Below, one piece after another: positions 1 through 8,322 of a DNA stretch of 64,000 nt. The DNA is from Nitrospira sp. BO4 (GTDB taxonomy: Bacteria; Nitrospirota; Nitrospiria; Nitrospirales; Nitrospiraceae). Every line of letters starts with the position of its first letter. The first letter of the stretch is position 1. The translations under genes and the position numbers were made by a program. The stretch is taken from contig JAMPUU010000015.1 in the NCBI GenBank assembly GCA_030144965.1, positions 124,001-188,000 of the forward strand, given 5' to 3'. Below the pieces are notes generated by a model, which was not told the DNA's origin, did no database searches, and worked only from the letters and a program-made list of their open reading frames with translations.

Positions 1-1279
1 TTGCCAGGGTAACACCGGCTGTCCCGTGGTCAATCTGATCCCGGAGTGGAACGATCTCGTCTATCGCGGCCGCTGGAAAGACGCGCTCAAGGCCCTGCAT
101 ACGACGAATAACTTTCCAGAGTTTACCGGCCGTCTCTGTCCCGCGCCCTGCGAAGGGGCTTGTGTGTTGGGTATCAACGAAGATCCGGTTTCCATTCGCA
201 TCATCGAATGGAACATCGTCGATCGCGGCTTCAACGATGGACTTGTCACTCCGATATTGCCGGTCGTCAAAACCGGGAAAACGGTGGCGATCGTCGGCTC
301 CGGTCCGGCGGGGCTCGCTGCCGCGCAGCAACTGGCTCGGGCCGGCCATGACGTGACCCTTTTCGAGAAAGCCGATCGGATCGGCGGCCTGCTTCGCTAC
401 GGCATTCCCGACTTCAAAATGGAAAAGTGGGTTATCGACAGGCGATTGGAGCAGATGAAGGTCGAGGGAGTGAAGTTTCAAACCGGCGTCGCGGTCGGAA
501 AGGACATCACCGGCGAGCAGTTGCGCAAACAGTTCGACGCCGTGGGTTTGACGCTCGGCGCCGAACAGGCCCGCGAGCTGCCGATTCCAGGAAGAGAACT
601 CAAGGGCGTGCATCTCGCGATGGAATACCTCACCCAGCAAAACAAGCGCACGGCAGGCATTCCTCTCAGCGATGAGCCGATCACCGCGAAAGGCAAACGA
701 GTGGTCATCATCGGCGGGGGTGATACGGGATCCGACTGTCTCGGGACCACGCATCGCCAAGGCTGCGTCGAAGCGCATCAATTTGAGTTGCTATCGGAGC
801 CCCCGCCGCAGCGTGCCGAGTCAACCCCTTGGCCGCTCTGGCCGATGCAACTGCGCACGTCGCATGCTCATGAAGAAGGCTGTGATCGGCAATGGAGCGT
901 GTCCACGACGAAGTTTACCGGCCACAATGGCCATGTCACCAAGCTGCACGGGCATCGCGTGCAGTTCAGCAACGGCAAGTTCACGCCTGTTCCCAACACC
1001 GAGTTCGAGATGAACGCCGATCTGGTGCTGCTGGCCATGGGGTTCACCGGTCCGATCAAGAACGGCCTGCTCGATGACCTGGGTGTGAAGTATGACGCGC
1101 GTGGGGCTGTGACGGTCGACGGGAACTTCATGACCAACCTTGACGGCGTCTTCGCCGGCGGCGACACGAAACGCGGCGCCTCACTCATCGTCTGGGCCAT
1201 CGCCGAAGGGCGAAAAATGGCGGCGGGTATCGATCAGTATCTGCATGCCGGAAAATCCGCGAAGGTGTCTGTGAAATGA
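1..1279 (+). CDS. gltD: Glutamate synthase small (beta) subunit, 5'-truncated by the window edge
   Basis: The frame is open from base 2 and the true start lies upstream of the window. GltD supplies electrons from NADPH to the large GOGAT subunit for glutamate synthesis in the cytoplasm. Family blocks visible are NLIPEWNDLVYRGRW, NNFPEFTGRLCPAPCEGAC (an Fe-S cysteine region), the first dinucleotide-binding loop VGSGPAGLAAAQQLA, GGLLRYGIPDFKMEK, the second loop IIGGGDTGSDC, and the C-terminal GVFAGGDTKRGASL FAD motif. The stop codon overlaps the ATG of the next small gene (ATGA). The C-terminal coding stretch at about 1187-1232 recurs in decayed form at 2371-2416, so the 3' end may have been replaced when the downstream cassette arrived (inference). 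Product certain; only the N-terminus is missing. Confidence 0.96.
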   Translation, partial: CQGNTGCPVVNLIPEWNDLVYRGRWKDALKALHTTNNFPEFTGRLCPAPCEGACVLGINEDPVSIRIIEWNIVDRGFNDGLVTPILPVVKTGKTVAIVGSGPAGLAAAQQLARAGHDVTLFEKADRIGGLLRYGIPDFKMEKWVIDRRLEQMKVEGVKFQTGVAVGKDITGEQLRKQFDAVGLTLGAEQARELPIPGRELKGVHLAMEYLTQQNKRTAGIPLSDEPITAKGKRVVIIGGGDTGSDCLGTTHRQGCVEAHQFELLSEPPPQRAESTPWPLWPMQLRTSHAHEEGCDRQWSVSTTKFTGHNGHVTKLHGHRVQFSNGKFTPVPNTEFEMNADLVLLAMGFTGPIKNGLLDDLGVKYDARGAVTVDGNFMTNLDGVFAGGDTKRGASLIVWAIAEGRKMAAGIDQYLHAGKSAKVSVK

Positions 1280-1500
1280 AAAGAAAGACGAAGACCACGT
1301 CGAAGCCAAGAAGAAAAGCCTCCAACAATATGTCGATCGAGGAAAAGCTGCATCTGATAGACGAGCTCTATTTGAGAGCGGCTCAGGATGGATCTCTAGA
1401 ACGATACCGACGAGAAAGAGAGAAAGGAGTCGAAGAAGTCAGGCGCAGATGGCAACTCCTCAAAGAACGGTTACTCCCAAATCCTTCCCTTAGTTGTTAA
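1276..1500 (+). CDS. Small basic helical protein, function unknown
   Basis: 74 residues. The first 18 are lysine/arginine-rich and the rest is predicted helical (SIEEKLHLIDELYLRAAQDG, then an Arg/Glu-rich helix). It overlaps the gltD stop by four bases, so translation may be coupled. It belongs to the stretch between the two gltD tail copies and so is probably part of the acquired cassette with the nucleotidyltransferase. It could be an addiction-module component by size and charge, but no family motif is recognisable. Confidence 0.5.
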   Translation: MKRKTKTTSKPRRKASNNMSIEEKLHLIDELYLRAAQDGSLERYRREREKGVEEVRRRWQLLKERLLPNPSLSC

Positions 1501-1650
1501 GCTATCTCATTCACTTTCTAGAGTTTTCCGGTCCATGTTTTTGGTCGCCTGTCCTGCTCTCCTCGCGGTCCCGAGCGTCCCTTGTCGGTTGATTTGAACG
1601 GAAACCGCTAGCGGGCTGCTATATTCGTAAGCATCCGCTAAAATAGCCTC

Positions 1651-2151
1651 GTGTCGGTCTTCGAACCCATATTCCAAATACTCAATGCGGCAGAAGTTCG
1701 TTATGTCGTAGTCGGCGGCCTTGCGACCGTCATGCACGGATATGCCCGAGCAACAGCCGATGTGGATTTGGCCGTAGATCTAGCGCCAGGAGAAGCTACG
1801 AAGATGATTCAAGCGCTAGTGGCGAGAGGATTTCGCCCGCAGGTGCCGGTAGCTCCTGAGCAATTTGCGGATTCTACAGTTCGAGAAGTATGGCATCGAG
1901 AGAAACATATGCGAGCTTTTTCACTTGTTGATCCAGCAAATCCGATGCGAGTGGTAGACTTGTTGCTCAAGCCGGAGGTGCCATTCGAAGAGCTCTTGGC
2001 CCGTTCTCAAGAAGTCATGTTGAATAAGATAAAGATCAGAATTGCTTCGCTCGATGATCTAATCCTTTTAAAACGACGGGCCGGAAGACCGCAGGATCTG
2101 GCGGACGTTGTGCAGCTGGAAGCTATCCAACAGCAAAAGGGAAGCCGTTAA
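1651..2151 (+). CDS. Nucleotidyltransferase-fold protein (MNT/AbiEii-like)
   Basis: 166 residues with a GTG start. The N-terminal half has the nucleotidyltransferase pattern: VVVGGLATVMHGYARATADVD, where GG plus the DVD acidic pair correspond to the GS/DxD site of the DNA polymerase beta superfamily. A later acidic residue lies in VVDLLL. The C-terminal SLDDLILLKRRAGRPQDLADV is typical of small bacterial NTases linked to abortive infection or toxin-antitoxin modules. Such enzymes transfer nucleotides to RNA, tRNA or protein partners. The partner may be the small gene that starts one base after its stop. No HEPN partner is visible. The family is recognised; the exact role is unknown. Confidence 0.75.
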   Translation: MSVFEPIFQILNAAEVRYVVVGGLATVMHGYARATADVDLAVDLAPGEATKMIQALVARGFRPQVPVAPEQFADSTVREVWHREKHMRAFSLVDPANPMRVVDLLLKPEVPFEELLARSQEVMLNKIKIRIASLDDLILLKRRAGRPQDLADVVQLEAIQQQKGSR

Positions 2152-2152
2152 T

Positions 2153-2371
2153 ATGGTTGAAAAGTCCGTGGTGTCCTCACAGGAGACGCAGCCAGCAGAC
2201 TGGAATGCCGATGATCAGAATCTGCTTGCTGCGACACTGTTGGCGACTCCAGTTCAACGCCTGGCCTGGCTGGAGGAAATTCTTCATTTGGCGTACGCGA
2301 GCGGCGCGTTGAAGCCGAGACGATTCATCAGCAAAGGAGAATGGGACGCGATGGGATCATCGTCGGAATGA
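2153..2371 (+). CDS. Small protein coupled to the nucleotidyltransferase
   Basis: 72 residues. The ATG lies one base after the NTase stop, so the pair is almost certainly co-translated. The protein has a polar N-terminus and a central helix (RLAWLEEILHLAYASGALK). No conserved domain is recognised. By position and size it could be the cognate partner or antitoxin of the nucleotidyltransferase (inference). Its stop codon abuts the decayed second copy of the gltD 3' end, marking the right edge of the cassette. Confidence 0.5.
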   Translation: MVEKSVVSSQETQPADWNADDQNLLAATLLATPVQRLAWLEEILHLAYASGALKPRRFISKGEWDAMGSSSE

Positions 2372-2430
2372 TCGTCTGAGCCATAGCCGAAGGCCGAAAA
2401 ATGGCGGTAGGAATCGCTACCTCGGTTTGA
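2371..2430 (+). pseudogene. Decayed duplicate of the gltD 3' end
   Basis: Bases 2371-2416 match 1187-1232 of gltD at 40 of 46 positions. In frame this reads I V stop A I A E G R K M A, against IVWAIAEGRKMA in the intact gene, then ends at TGA 2428-2430. Most differences are at third codon positions, and one converts Trp to a stop. It is best explained as the displaced original gltD terminus left after a cassette carrying a replacement 3' end inserted. Confidence 0.8.
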
Positions 2431-2534
2431 AAGTCATCGAGCAATTAGTGAAGTAAAGCCGGGAGTTCTGTCACGCTACATGATTGGTTTGAACAGCTAA
2501 GAAGCTTTCAAGAACGATTGAAAGGAAAATGTGC

Positions 2535-2924
2535 TTACGCGGCGACGGTACTGAGGGGCACTTCTTCATGCTCAGTGTGATCGGAGGTGACAGAAGCTTC
2601 ACGACCTTCGATCAGATCCAAGACTCGCTGACGGTCGCCTTGGGCGTAGCGAAGGAACTCGATGCCGACCTGATTGTCTTTGGTCCAACGAACGATTGAG
2701 ACTTCGACGGCCAGAGGAGATTCCGCGTCTGGGGTTTCGATGTGCAGCGCGAGGTAGCTCCCCGGAGTCAGGGCGACACTGCTTTGCATCCTGCATCCCG
2801 TTAGTGAGAGATTGAACAGAATTCCCTCACCTGCGCCGTCGTCGGTCTGGACGCTGGCGGGATACCGCACATGCATTCTCGGGCTACTCCGTAGCCGCAT
2901 ACGTGCCTCCGTGCTATTGTCCAT
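2535..2924 (-). CDS. PilZ-domain protein, probable c-di-GMP receptor
   Basis: 129 residues, a single PilZ domain. The RxxxR motif is visible near residues 16-20 (RMHVR) and the second motif as NLSLTGC near 38-44, a form of (D/N)xSxxG; together these bind cyclic di-GMP in PilZ proteins. A beta-rich core follows (VEVSIVRWTKDNQVGIEFLR). There is no transmembrane segment, so it is probably a cytosolic effector of c-di-GMP signalling controlling motility, exopolysaccharide or another target. It is transcribed alone, convergent with the NTase cassette. Confidence 0.85.
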   Translation of the reverse strand: MDNSTEARMRLRSSPRMHVRYPASVQTDDGAGEGILFNLSLTGCRMQSSVALTPGSYLALHIETPDAESPLAVEVSIVRWTKDNQVGIEFLRYAQGDRQRVLDLIEGREASVTSDHTEHEEVPLSTVAA

Positions 2925-3106
2925 ATCGGTAACGCCAAGGAAAACTTGAAAGCGGCTTGGCTTATTTGGCTATTAACGTGGCTCTGACGGAGCGACTGTG
3001 AATACGAGTCTGGTGCGTGGCGCCCGTCTGTTGCGTTTGACATGCTTCTCCGCCCTCATCGCTTCACACACGGAGTTTTTCTCCACTTGTTGTGCTTAAG
3101 GCGAGT

Positions 3107-3140
3107 GTGTATTATGATGGAAATCATACACATTATGATG
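3107..3140 (+). promoter_or_regulatory. Operator-like repeats upstream of vapB
   Basis: Inverted hexamers GTGTAT (3107-3112) and ATACAC (3126-3131) are interleaved with a direct repeat ATTATGATG at 3111-3119 and 3132-3140, 21 bp or two helical turns apart. This lies just ahead of the ribosome-binding site GGAGG at 3142-3146. VapBC complexes repress their own promoters at such palindromes, so autoregulation is the likely role. Confidence 0.6.
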
Positions 3141-3150
3141 CGGAGGGCCT

Positions 3151-3360
3151 ATGCGTACCAATATCGTGATCGACAATAGTCTTATGCGACAGGCGATGAA
3201 GGCGACGGGTCTTTCAACCAAGAAGGCCGTCGTAGAAGAAGGCCTCCGATTACTGATCAAGGTAAAGGGACAGGAAGGCATTCGCCGCCTACGTGGAAAG
3301 ATCACATGGGAGGGTGATCTCGATACGATGCGCGAAGGCCGGAGCAAGGTAGCTTCATGA
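3151..3360 (+). CDS. vapB: VapB-type antitoxin
   Basis: 69 residues. The N-terminal MRTNIVIDNSLMRQAMKATG is the ribbon-helix-helix start typical of the DUF2191/VapB antitoxin family, which dimerises to bind the operator. The C-terminal half (ITWEGDLDTMREGR) would wrap the toxin. A good GGAGG lies five bases from the ATG. The stop overlaps the start of the toxin gene (ATGA), giving the usual antitoxin-first coupled order. Confidence 0.88.
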   Translation: MRTNIVIDNSLMRQAMKATGLSTKKAVVEEGLRLLIKVKGQEGIRRLRGKITWEGDLDTMREGRSKVAS

Positions 3361-3770
3361 TCATAGTCGATACGACGGTCTGGGTCGATTACATCCGGGG
3401 TACGACGACACCTCACACCGTATGGCTCGAATCCCACTTGATCAGCGAACGACTAGGGCTTACCGATCTGATTCTTTGTGAGGTGTTGCAAGGAGTAACC
3501 AACGATGACCAATTCAAGGCAGTGCGGGGAGAACTTCTGAGGCTCGCCATCTTTGAAACAGGAACTGTTGAATTAGCCATTCAAGCGGCTGCGAACTATC
3601 GGAAGCTTCGCGCCTCCGGTAGAACCGTTCGAAGGACAATCGATTGTCTTATCGCTACCTTTTGCCTGATTGAGGGCCACACATTACTTCACAATGATCG
3701 CGACTTTGACCCATTCGAAGATGGGCTTGGATTGAAAGTTGTGCATCCAGAGAAAGGGAACGGCAATTGA
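3357..3770 (+). CDS. vapC: VapC-type PIN-domain ribonuclease toxin
   Basis: 137 residues. The PIN domain starts with VDTTVWVDYIRG (first catalytic Asp and Asp in the second strand), continues with the conserved Glu in LILCEVLQG, and carries the third and fourth acidic positions in RTIDCLIATFCL and LLHNDRDFDPF. VapC toxins cleave tRNA or rRNA in the cytoplasm when free of VapB. Normal length with all acidic residues present, so probably active. It overlaps vapB by four bases. Confidence 0.92.
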   Translation: MIIVDTTVWVDYIRGTTTPHTVWLESHLISERLGLTDLILCEVLQGVTNDDQFKAVRGELLRLAIFETGTVELAIQAAANYRKLRASGRTVRRTIDCLIATFCLIEGHTLLHNDRDFDPFEDGLGLKVVHPEKGNGN

Positions 3771-4064
3771 TCATTGATCAGCATTATCCCGCGCAGCCCA
3801 AAAGCTCTTTATGGTGACATTGCCCACTTGAGAGAAAATAAAATGGTAGGGAGTCTTTTCTAGCCCTGGAACAGTATTCGCTTCGCGGCGAGTGCCGCGA
3901 AGCGAGACATCAGACTTATCGAGCAACGTGGCCAGAGCCCCGACCATTCGATCCTCGCCGGCATGTCGGACATGCGGTATGTGAAGTGTTTTATAATCCA
4001 GATGCCTTAGCGGATCAGCCTTACGGTGACTCAGCGTCAGACGCTGTGCATGAGCATCAGGTAT
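3771..4064 (-). pseudogene. Open-frame remnant related to the sequence upstream of the asparagine-synthase-like gene
   Basis: A minus-strand frame is open for 97 codons without a clear start codon at its 5' end, so it is probably a decayed gene. Its middle (KTLHIPHVRHAGEDRMVGAL) aligns with a second copy on the same strand at about 5743-5825 (KTLQIPRFRHPGEDRMVAIL). Differences between the 54-bp cores fall mostly on third positions of this frame, supporting past coding. The C-terminal part contains TPYHFIFSQVGNVTIKSFW. The family is not recognised. Confidence 0.45.
3941..3994 (+). repeat. 54-bp imperfect direct repeat, left copy
   Basis: Matches 5743-5796 at 47 of 54 positions in the same orientation, so the pair brackets the asparagine-synthase-like gene. 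Similarity in the minus-strand frame extends about 30 codons further upstream with gaps, so this is a duplicated gene fragment, not a short mobile-element end. Confidence 0.75.
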
Positions 4065-4104
4065 CTATGGCCTTTTTAAAAGGCAACATCTGACGCAATT
4101 TGGG

Positions 4105-5553
4105 TCAAAAGATGGTTCCCATACCCATATAGCGGCGTTTGGCGTGCTCCAGAGCCCAGGGAAAGAGGTGGTCAAAGTATCTGGGACCACTGATAACGCG
4201 CCACCCCCCAGGCAGGCGCGATGCCATCCCATGCGCTTGTCCCCGCCAACTCGGCGGGATCATTCGCCGTCGTAACCAGCCTGTCGCATGGTGCTGTAAC
4301 CATCGCCTGTAGTCTCGCATGGACTCGTCGGGAAGGAATCCCTCGTTGGGGTTCCAGAGCACGACCGCGGTTGCGTTCTTCTCGCGAGCGAAGAGTTCTC
4401 GGTCCACACCGGCCTCCTCGATGATCCGTCGACAGAACGGACGGTCATAATCGCCGCCCACGCTCCAAGGTTTCATGTCCTCGCTGGTTGAAATGCGATA
4501 GACCTGCTCGCTATTTCTCACCCCGAAGAACAACACGGGACAATGGATAAATCCCACCCATAGCCGCCATTCGCTAAGGGCCAGTCCGGTCGGATCTCCC
4601 CGAACGATATCTGGTGATCGATCGTGCGGGTCGATGCCCCATACGATGTCGCCATAATACCCGGTCAACAATACTCTTTCCTGCAAATGGCACCGTGCCG
4701 CCGCGAAGTGTACCTCTTCCCCATAGGCATCGGCGGCAAGAAACGGCACTTCCGCGAACGGCTCCTGTCGCCACGCGGTCCGGTCGAGCACGATGGCGTG
4801 AAGACCGAGTCGTTTCGCGATGGGCTCACCGCTATCGGCACGGCCTTCTCTTCCCTGCTGAAACGTCAGCACGTCTGTATTGCCCATTTCGCGGGCCAGC
4901 ACGGCGATCGTTGGAGAGTCATACCCTGCGGAGAGAGTCCCCAGCGAGCGATAGGGCCACTTGCGAAGTGGGTCCATCATGTTTCGACCGATGGCTCTCA
5001 GCGAGGCTTCCAGAAAATATCTGTATTCTTTGAAGGTATTGAAGATTCGGTCACAGAGCGGCTTCTCTGTCACGTCGAGCGATCGGCCGTTCCATCGAAG
5101 ATTATGAAAGTACGTGAGACGTAGAGGGCCTTGCGTAGTGTGAAGGAGACCTTTGTATTTCTGAAGGCCGTCGACAATCGACCGGAAGTTCGAATAGTAA
5201 TCGTCCGCGAGGGGGTCGACGGAAAGATTCAGTGTGGCGCACAGCGCGACCAGAGAATTGGAGATATAGACATGGTTGCGTACCTGGATGGACACCAAGC
5301 GATCTACGGTGGAGCCGGATGACACAAACGTCACAGTGCCATCGGACACTCGCCCGCCAGACCCAAATACCAGGTCCGTTTGATCGAACCGGCCTTCTGC
5401 GAATGGACCGTCCCAGACGGCTTCAGCAAACCACTCCGGCCCTGTTTCAACCCGGCTGCCGTGCGCGAGAATCACCTCGGTGTCGGAACATTGTGCCACC
5501 CAGGCCAGTGACGGCCAGCCTAAGACATGTCTGAACTGCAACTGGATACCCAT
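4105..5553 (-). CDS. Asparagine-synthase-like PP-loop ATPase without glutaminase activity
   Basis: 482 residues. The C-terminal half is an asparagine-synthetase-type PP-loop domain with the ATP-binding LSAGYDSPT at about 207-215 (SGGxDS family) and adjacent TDVLTFQQGREGRADSGE. The N-terminal half looks like a degraded glutamine-amidohydrolase-type beta domain, but residue 2 is Gly, not the catalytic Cys, so it cannot use glutamine the usual way. Such proteins ligate amide bonds in natural-product, glycan or lasso-peptide pathways. No leader peptidase, recognition element or convincing precursor is adjacent, so the substrate is unknown. The gene stands alone between two 54-bp repeats, suggesting acquisition. 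The start has AGGACAT just upstream. Confidence 0.75.
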   Translation of the reverse strand: MGIQLQFRHVLGWPSLAWVAQCSDTEVILAHGSRVETGPEWFAEAVWDGPFAEGRFDQTDLVFGSGGRVSDGTVTFVSSGSTVDRLVSIQVRNHVYISNSLVALCATLNLSVDPLADDYYSNFRSIVDGLQKYKGLLHTTQGPLRLTYFHNLRWNGRSLDVTEKPLCDRIFNTFKEYRYFLEASLRAIGRNMMDPLRKWPYRSLGTLSAGYDSPTIAVLAREMGNTDVLTFQQGREGRADSGEPIAKRLGLHAIVLDRTAWRQEPFAEVPFLAADAYGEEVHFAAARCHLQERVLLTGYYGDIVWGIDPHDRSPDIVRGDPTGLALSEWRLWVGFIHCPVLFFGVRNSEQVYRISTSEDMKPWSVGGDYDRPFCRRIIEEAGVDRELFAREKNATAVVLWNPNEGFLPDESMRDYRRWLQHHATGWLRRRMIPPSWRGQAHGMASRLPGGWRVISGPRYFDHLFPWALEHAKRRYMGMGTIF

Positions 5554-5965
5554 ATGTCCTGTGATAGGACCCTGCTCCTATTGTGTAGCGCACTTTTCGC
5601 GGATGGATGTGTACTGGATCTCGCCTGTCGGAAAATGAGCAGGAGCGCTGCACCCCTTGGCAAACAAGCACGTCAAGCTTGGAGTGTACGTTTCCTCCGC
5701 CTCGACGGGCAAGCCTCCATATTGGCAACGCGACCAAAATTGCGACCATCCGATCCTCGCCAGGATGCCGGAAACGCGGTATCTGAAGTGTTTTATCGTG
5801 CAGGTGTTGTAACCTCTCGCTATGAGTGAGCCTGACGGCGTCTTTCTCGATTGCTCATGCAATCGAGAAACCGCTTCTTCTCCTTGCGACACTGCCTCCT
5901 TGACTCCACCCTGCGAACCGCCTAGCATGCCGCCGCTCACTTCTATGAACGCAAAGGAGTTCGTC
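5554..5965. other. Intergenic spacer with the right-hand repeat and decayed coding sequence
   Basis: No intact gene. It holds the second copy of the 54-bp repeat (5743-5796) and the matching minus-strand frame, which runs on into the start of the asparagine-synthase-like gene in another frame. The last 20 bases carry the ribosome-binding site of the next lipoprotein gene. Confidence 0.6.
5743..5796 (+). repeat. 54-bp imperfect direct repeat, right copy
   Basis: Partner of 3941-3994 (87 percent identical, no gaps). In the minus frame it encodes KTLQIPRFRHPGEDRMVA. Here the frame diverges into unrelated sequence after this point, while the left copy continues for about 50 more codons. Confidence 0.75.
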
Positions 5966-6523
5966 ATGAAATCATATCGTCTCGTTGTCAGGATGTCCGT
6001 ATTGTCTGTAAGCATGCTCAGTCTTTTGTCTGCCGGCTGTGTCAAACCGGTGCCGATGGTCGCCATTCCTGGTTCCGATGCTTCTCCACCGACCCTCGCC
6101 TGGCAGACCTACAACGTGGTGACCAAAGAGCGAAAAGATATTGTGCAGGACGGGCAGACAGTCGAGGTGGCGGCGAGCGATCAGTATGTGGTGACGTTTG
6201 CCGTAGAAGATCAGGAGAGCGGCGTGAAAGATGCAACTCTGACCGGACATGTCCAATTTAAGTGCGAGTTGGGCGGGAAGGTCGTCGAGGAGAAGAATTT
6301 CGATCTGGAGCCGCAGGAAACCAAGACGCTTCCGAACCATGAGAACCAGGTCGCTGTGAGTGCGGCGTTGACCTATGTCGTCGAGTTCAACAAGCGGGGG
6401 TGCAAGGAACTGGAGACGTTCGGGGGAGGCACGCTGTCTCTGACGGGGAAGGGCCACAACTCCGTGAACGGTGGGGGAATGAAGACGCTGCGTATGAATT
6501 TGAAGCGGCAAACAGCGCAGTAG
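5966..6523 (+). CDS. Predicted lipoprotein, function unknown
   Basis: 185 residues. The ATG at 5966 has AAAGGAG eight bases upstream and gives a lipoprotein signal: basic MKSYRLVVR, a hydrophobic stretch, then the lipobox LLSAGC with Cys about residue 24. The mature part is beta-rich and polar, with two later cysteines (FKCELGG and RGCKELE) that could form a disulfide. It is probably anchored in the inner or outer membrane facing the periplasm. No family recognised. Confidence 0.7.
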   Translation: MKSYRLVVRMSVLSVSMLSLLSAGCVKPVPMVAIPGSDASPPTLAWQTYNVVTKERKDIVQDGQTVEVAASDQYVVTFAVEDQESGVKDATLTGHVQFKCELGGKVVEEKNFDLEPQETKTLPNHENQVAVSAALTYVVEFNKRGCKELETFGGGTLSLTGKGHNSVNGGGMKTLRMNLKRQTAQ

Positions 6524-6666
6524 CGCCGGGAAGAACTAGTTGCCGGACATGTCTGATGGCTTAAACTCCATCGCTTTCTTTTCGGCTGAAGCCCGCGGGA
6601 GGTTCTACGAGGACCTAGAAATGGATCGGCGGCTGACGTGGTGAGTCAGCCGCCTTCCCTTGAAGA

Positions 6667-7671
6667 TTATTGCTGAATAGCCGACAGGAGCCACCGTCCA
6701 TCCCGCACGCGCATGAAGGTCCAGACTTCGCGAGATTCACTCGACGTTTCCTCATTGCCCTCAACCAGATAGCCTGGTTCTCCGCGTGGGATCGTCGTGG
6801 AGACGGTATAGTCGCGGGCGTTCCAGCATAGATCCACGGTCGCGTAGTCCGTGGTGTCTTCGGACCAGGCTTCACGCACGTCTCCCTTGAGCAGCTCTAC
6901 TCCTTCGACGTGATTGTGCACTCCTCGACTGTTGTCTTCGGCCAAGGCAGTGCTGAAATAGCTGAGCATTTCCGGCGTCAAAGAACGTCGCAATGCCGCC
7001 ACATCTTGCGCACTCCAGGCGGATTGAATGTCGGTCAGCAGTTGCTGAAAGACTGCCTTATCCTCGGTGGTCACAGTGAGGGCATCGGTTGTCGGCCTAT
7101 GGGTGGTGGCGTTGGATGAAATGTCGATGAGACTTCCCCTCATGGCCGAGTTGCCTGAGAGTCCGGTGAACACCGGCGCGGGTGTGCGGCGGACTTTTTT
7201 GAAATAATAGAGCACACCGGCTCCGACCATCATCAGCAGCAAGAGCAGTCCGAAGGAGTTAGATGATGATGCTGGCTCCGCATCCGTGGTCTGGGCGATG
7301 CTCTCCGTCGCGCCAAAGAGCATATGACCGATCCAGGTTCCGGCTAACCCACCGGCGATTCCAGCGAGCAGCGGATTGCGTTGCCACCATGAAGGAGAAG
7401 TGGCCGGGGCGGACTGACCGGTTGGGCTGTTTGCTGCGTGAGGCGGTGGAGCGGTTGACGGCTTGGGAGTGGTGGATTGTTCAATGGGCTTCGCGCCATT
7501 GTCTTGATAGGTGCGGGATCCACGGCTGCCCATCCCCATTGGCGAGGTTCCGCCGCGAGAGGCGCCCGAAAAACCTCCGCCCGATCCCCGCGCCTTCGCG
7601 AACGAGAAAGTCGGCATGCCGACGAGCGAGGCGATAAGACAGATCGCAATGAGGTGTGAGCTTTTCACCAT
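6667..7671 (-). CDS. Tim44-like domain membrane protein
   Basis: About 334 residues from the ATG at 7671, which has AAAGGA at good spacing; an ATG five codons earlier is less likely. There is a signal peptide (LIAICLIASLVGMPTFSFA), then a Gly/Ser-rich low-complexity stretch, a possible helical hairpin near WWQRNPLLAGIAGGLAGTWIG, a clear helix SFGLLLLLMMVGAGVLYYFKK, and a C-terminal Tim44-like domain (FQQLLTDIQSAWSAQDVAALRRSLTPEML ending VWTFMRVRDGRWLLSAIQQ). Bacterial members are inner-membrane proteins of uncertain role. Transcribed alone. Confidence 0.82.
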   Translation of the reverse strand: MVKSSHLIAICLIASLVGMPTFSFAKARGSGGGFSGASRGGTSPMGMGSRGSRTYQDNGAKPIEQSTTPKPSTAPPPHAANSPTGQSAPATSPSWWQRNPLLAGIAGGLAGTWIGHMLFGATESIAQTTDAEPASSSNSFGLLLLLMMVGAGVLYYFKKVRRTPAPVFTGLSGNSAMRGSLIDISSNATTHRPTTDALTVTTEDKAVFQQLLTDIQSAWSAQDVAALRRSLTPEMLSYFSTALAEDNSRGVHNHVEGVELLKGDVREAWSEDTTDYATVDLCWNARDYTVSTTIPRGEPGYLVEGNEETSSESREVWTFMRVRDGRWLLSAIQQ

Positions 7672-7839
7672 GGGGTTTCCTTTCACGACAGGCTAGGACG
7701 CGTTGATCGATATCGGCTCATCCTAGCAGCTTTGAGCCAAGAAAACCTGAAATTTGCTGCCGGGATGACCACATCGAGCGACGACCGAGCTGCACCGCTT
7801 TTCAGACTGGGTGCGCTAGGAAGGAACGCCCAAGCCGGA

Positions 7840-8322
7840 TCAACACGTCGCCATAGGCGCGCGGTGAAATTCCGCCACGGTGGGAAACACCAGCGCGGCA
7901 AAATCCCAGTATCGCATGCGGATTGCCTCCGAGTGAGTGCCCCCTTCAAAGACGATTTCCTCGTCATGTGTGAGGGACCGATCGACATAGACCGGAAGGC
8001 CATACAGAGTTCCGAGAGGGGGCATCGCGCCAACTTCACAATCCGGGAAGAGCTGGGTGATTTCTTCTTCGGTCGCGAGACGGACGCGGTGGGTCCCGAA
8101 CATCTTCCGCAGGCACGGCACATCCACCTTCCAGGTGGCCGGCAGCACCGTTGTGACGAACCGCTCTTTTACCTTCACGATGACTACCTTGGCCATCTCC
8201 TGTTCCGGTACACGGAGCGTCTGTGCGACGGCAAGAGCCCGGAACGTCTGTGAGTGCGGCAACACATCATAATGAACGTGTTCACGATCGAGATGCGTCT
8301 TCAGCGAGTATGGAATGGGCAT
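7840..8322 (-). CDS. YbaK/ProX-type aminoacyl-tRNA deacylase domain protein
   Basis: 160 residues from the ATG at 8322, which has AGGAGG six bases upstream; this is better than the upstream in-frame ATG at 8379. Blocks of the YbaK/aa-tRNA deacylase family are visible: HVHYDVLPHSQTFRALAVAQTL, then AKVVIVKVKERFVTTVLPA, and CEVGAMPPLGTLYGLPVYVD with the conserved GxxPP. Family members hydrolyse mischarged tRNAs in trans in the cytoplasm. It stands alone as a single gene. Confidence 0.85.
   Translation of the reverse strand: MPIPYSLKTHLDREHVHYDVLPHSQTFRALAVAQTLRVPEQEMAKVVIVKVKERFVTTVLPATWKVDVPCLRKMFGTHRVRLATEEEITQLFPDCEVGAMPPLGTLYGLPVYVDRSLTHDEEIVFEGGTHSEAIRMRYWDFAALVFPTVAEFHRAPMATC

Noticed and set aside
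5578..6066. Lasso-peptide precursor next to the asparagine-synthase-like gene
   Set aside because: A YTPSL string is faintly leader-like, but no core with Gly1 and Asp/Glu at 7-9 follows, and no leader peptidase or recognition-element gene is present.
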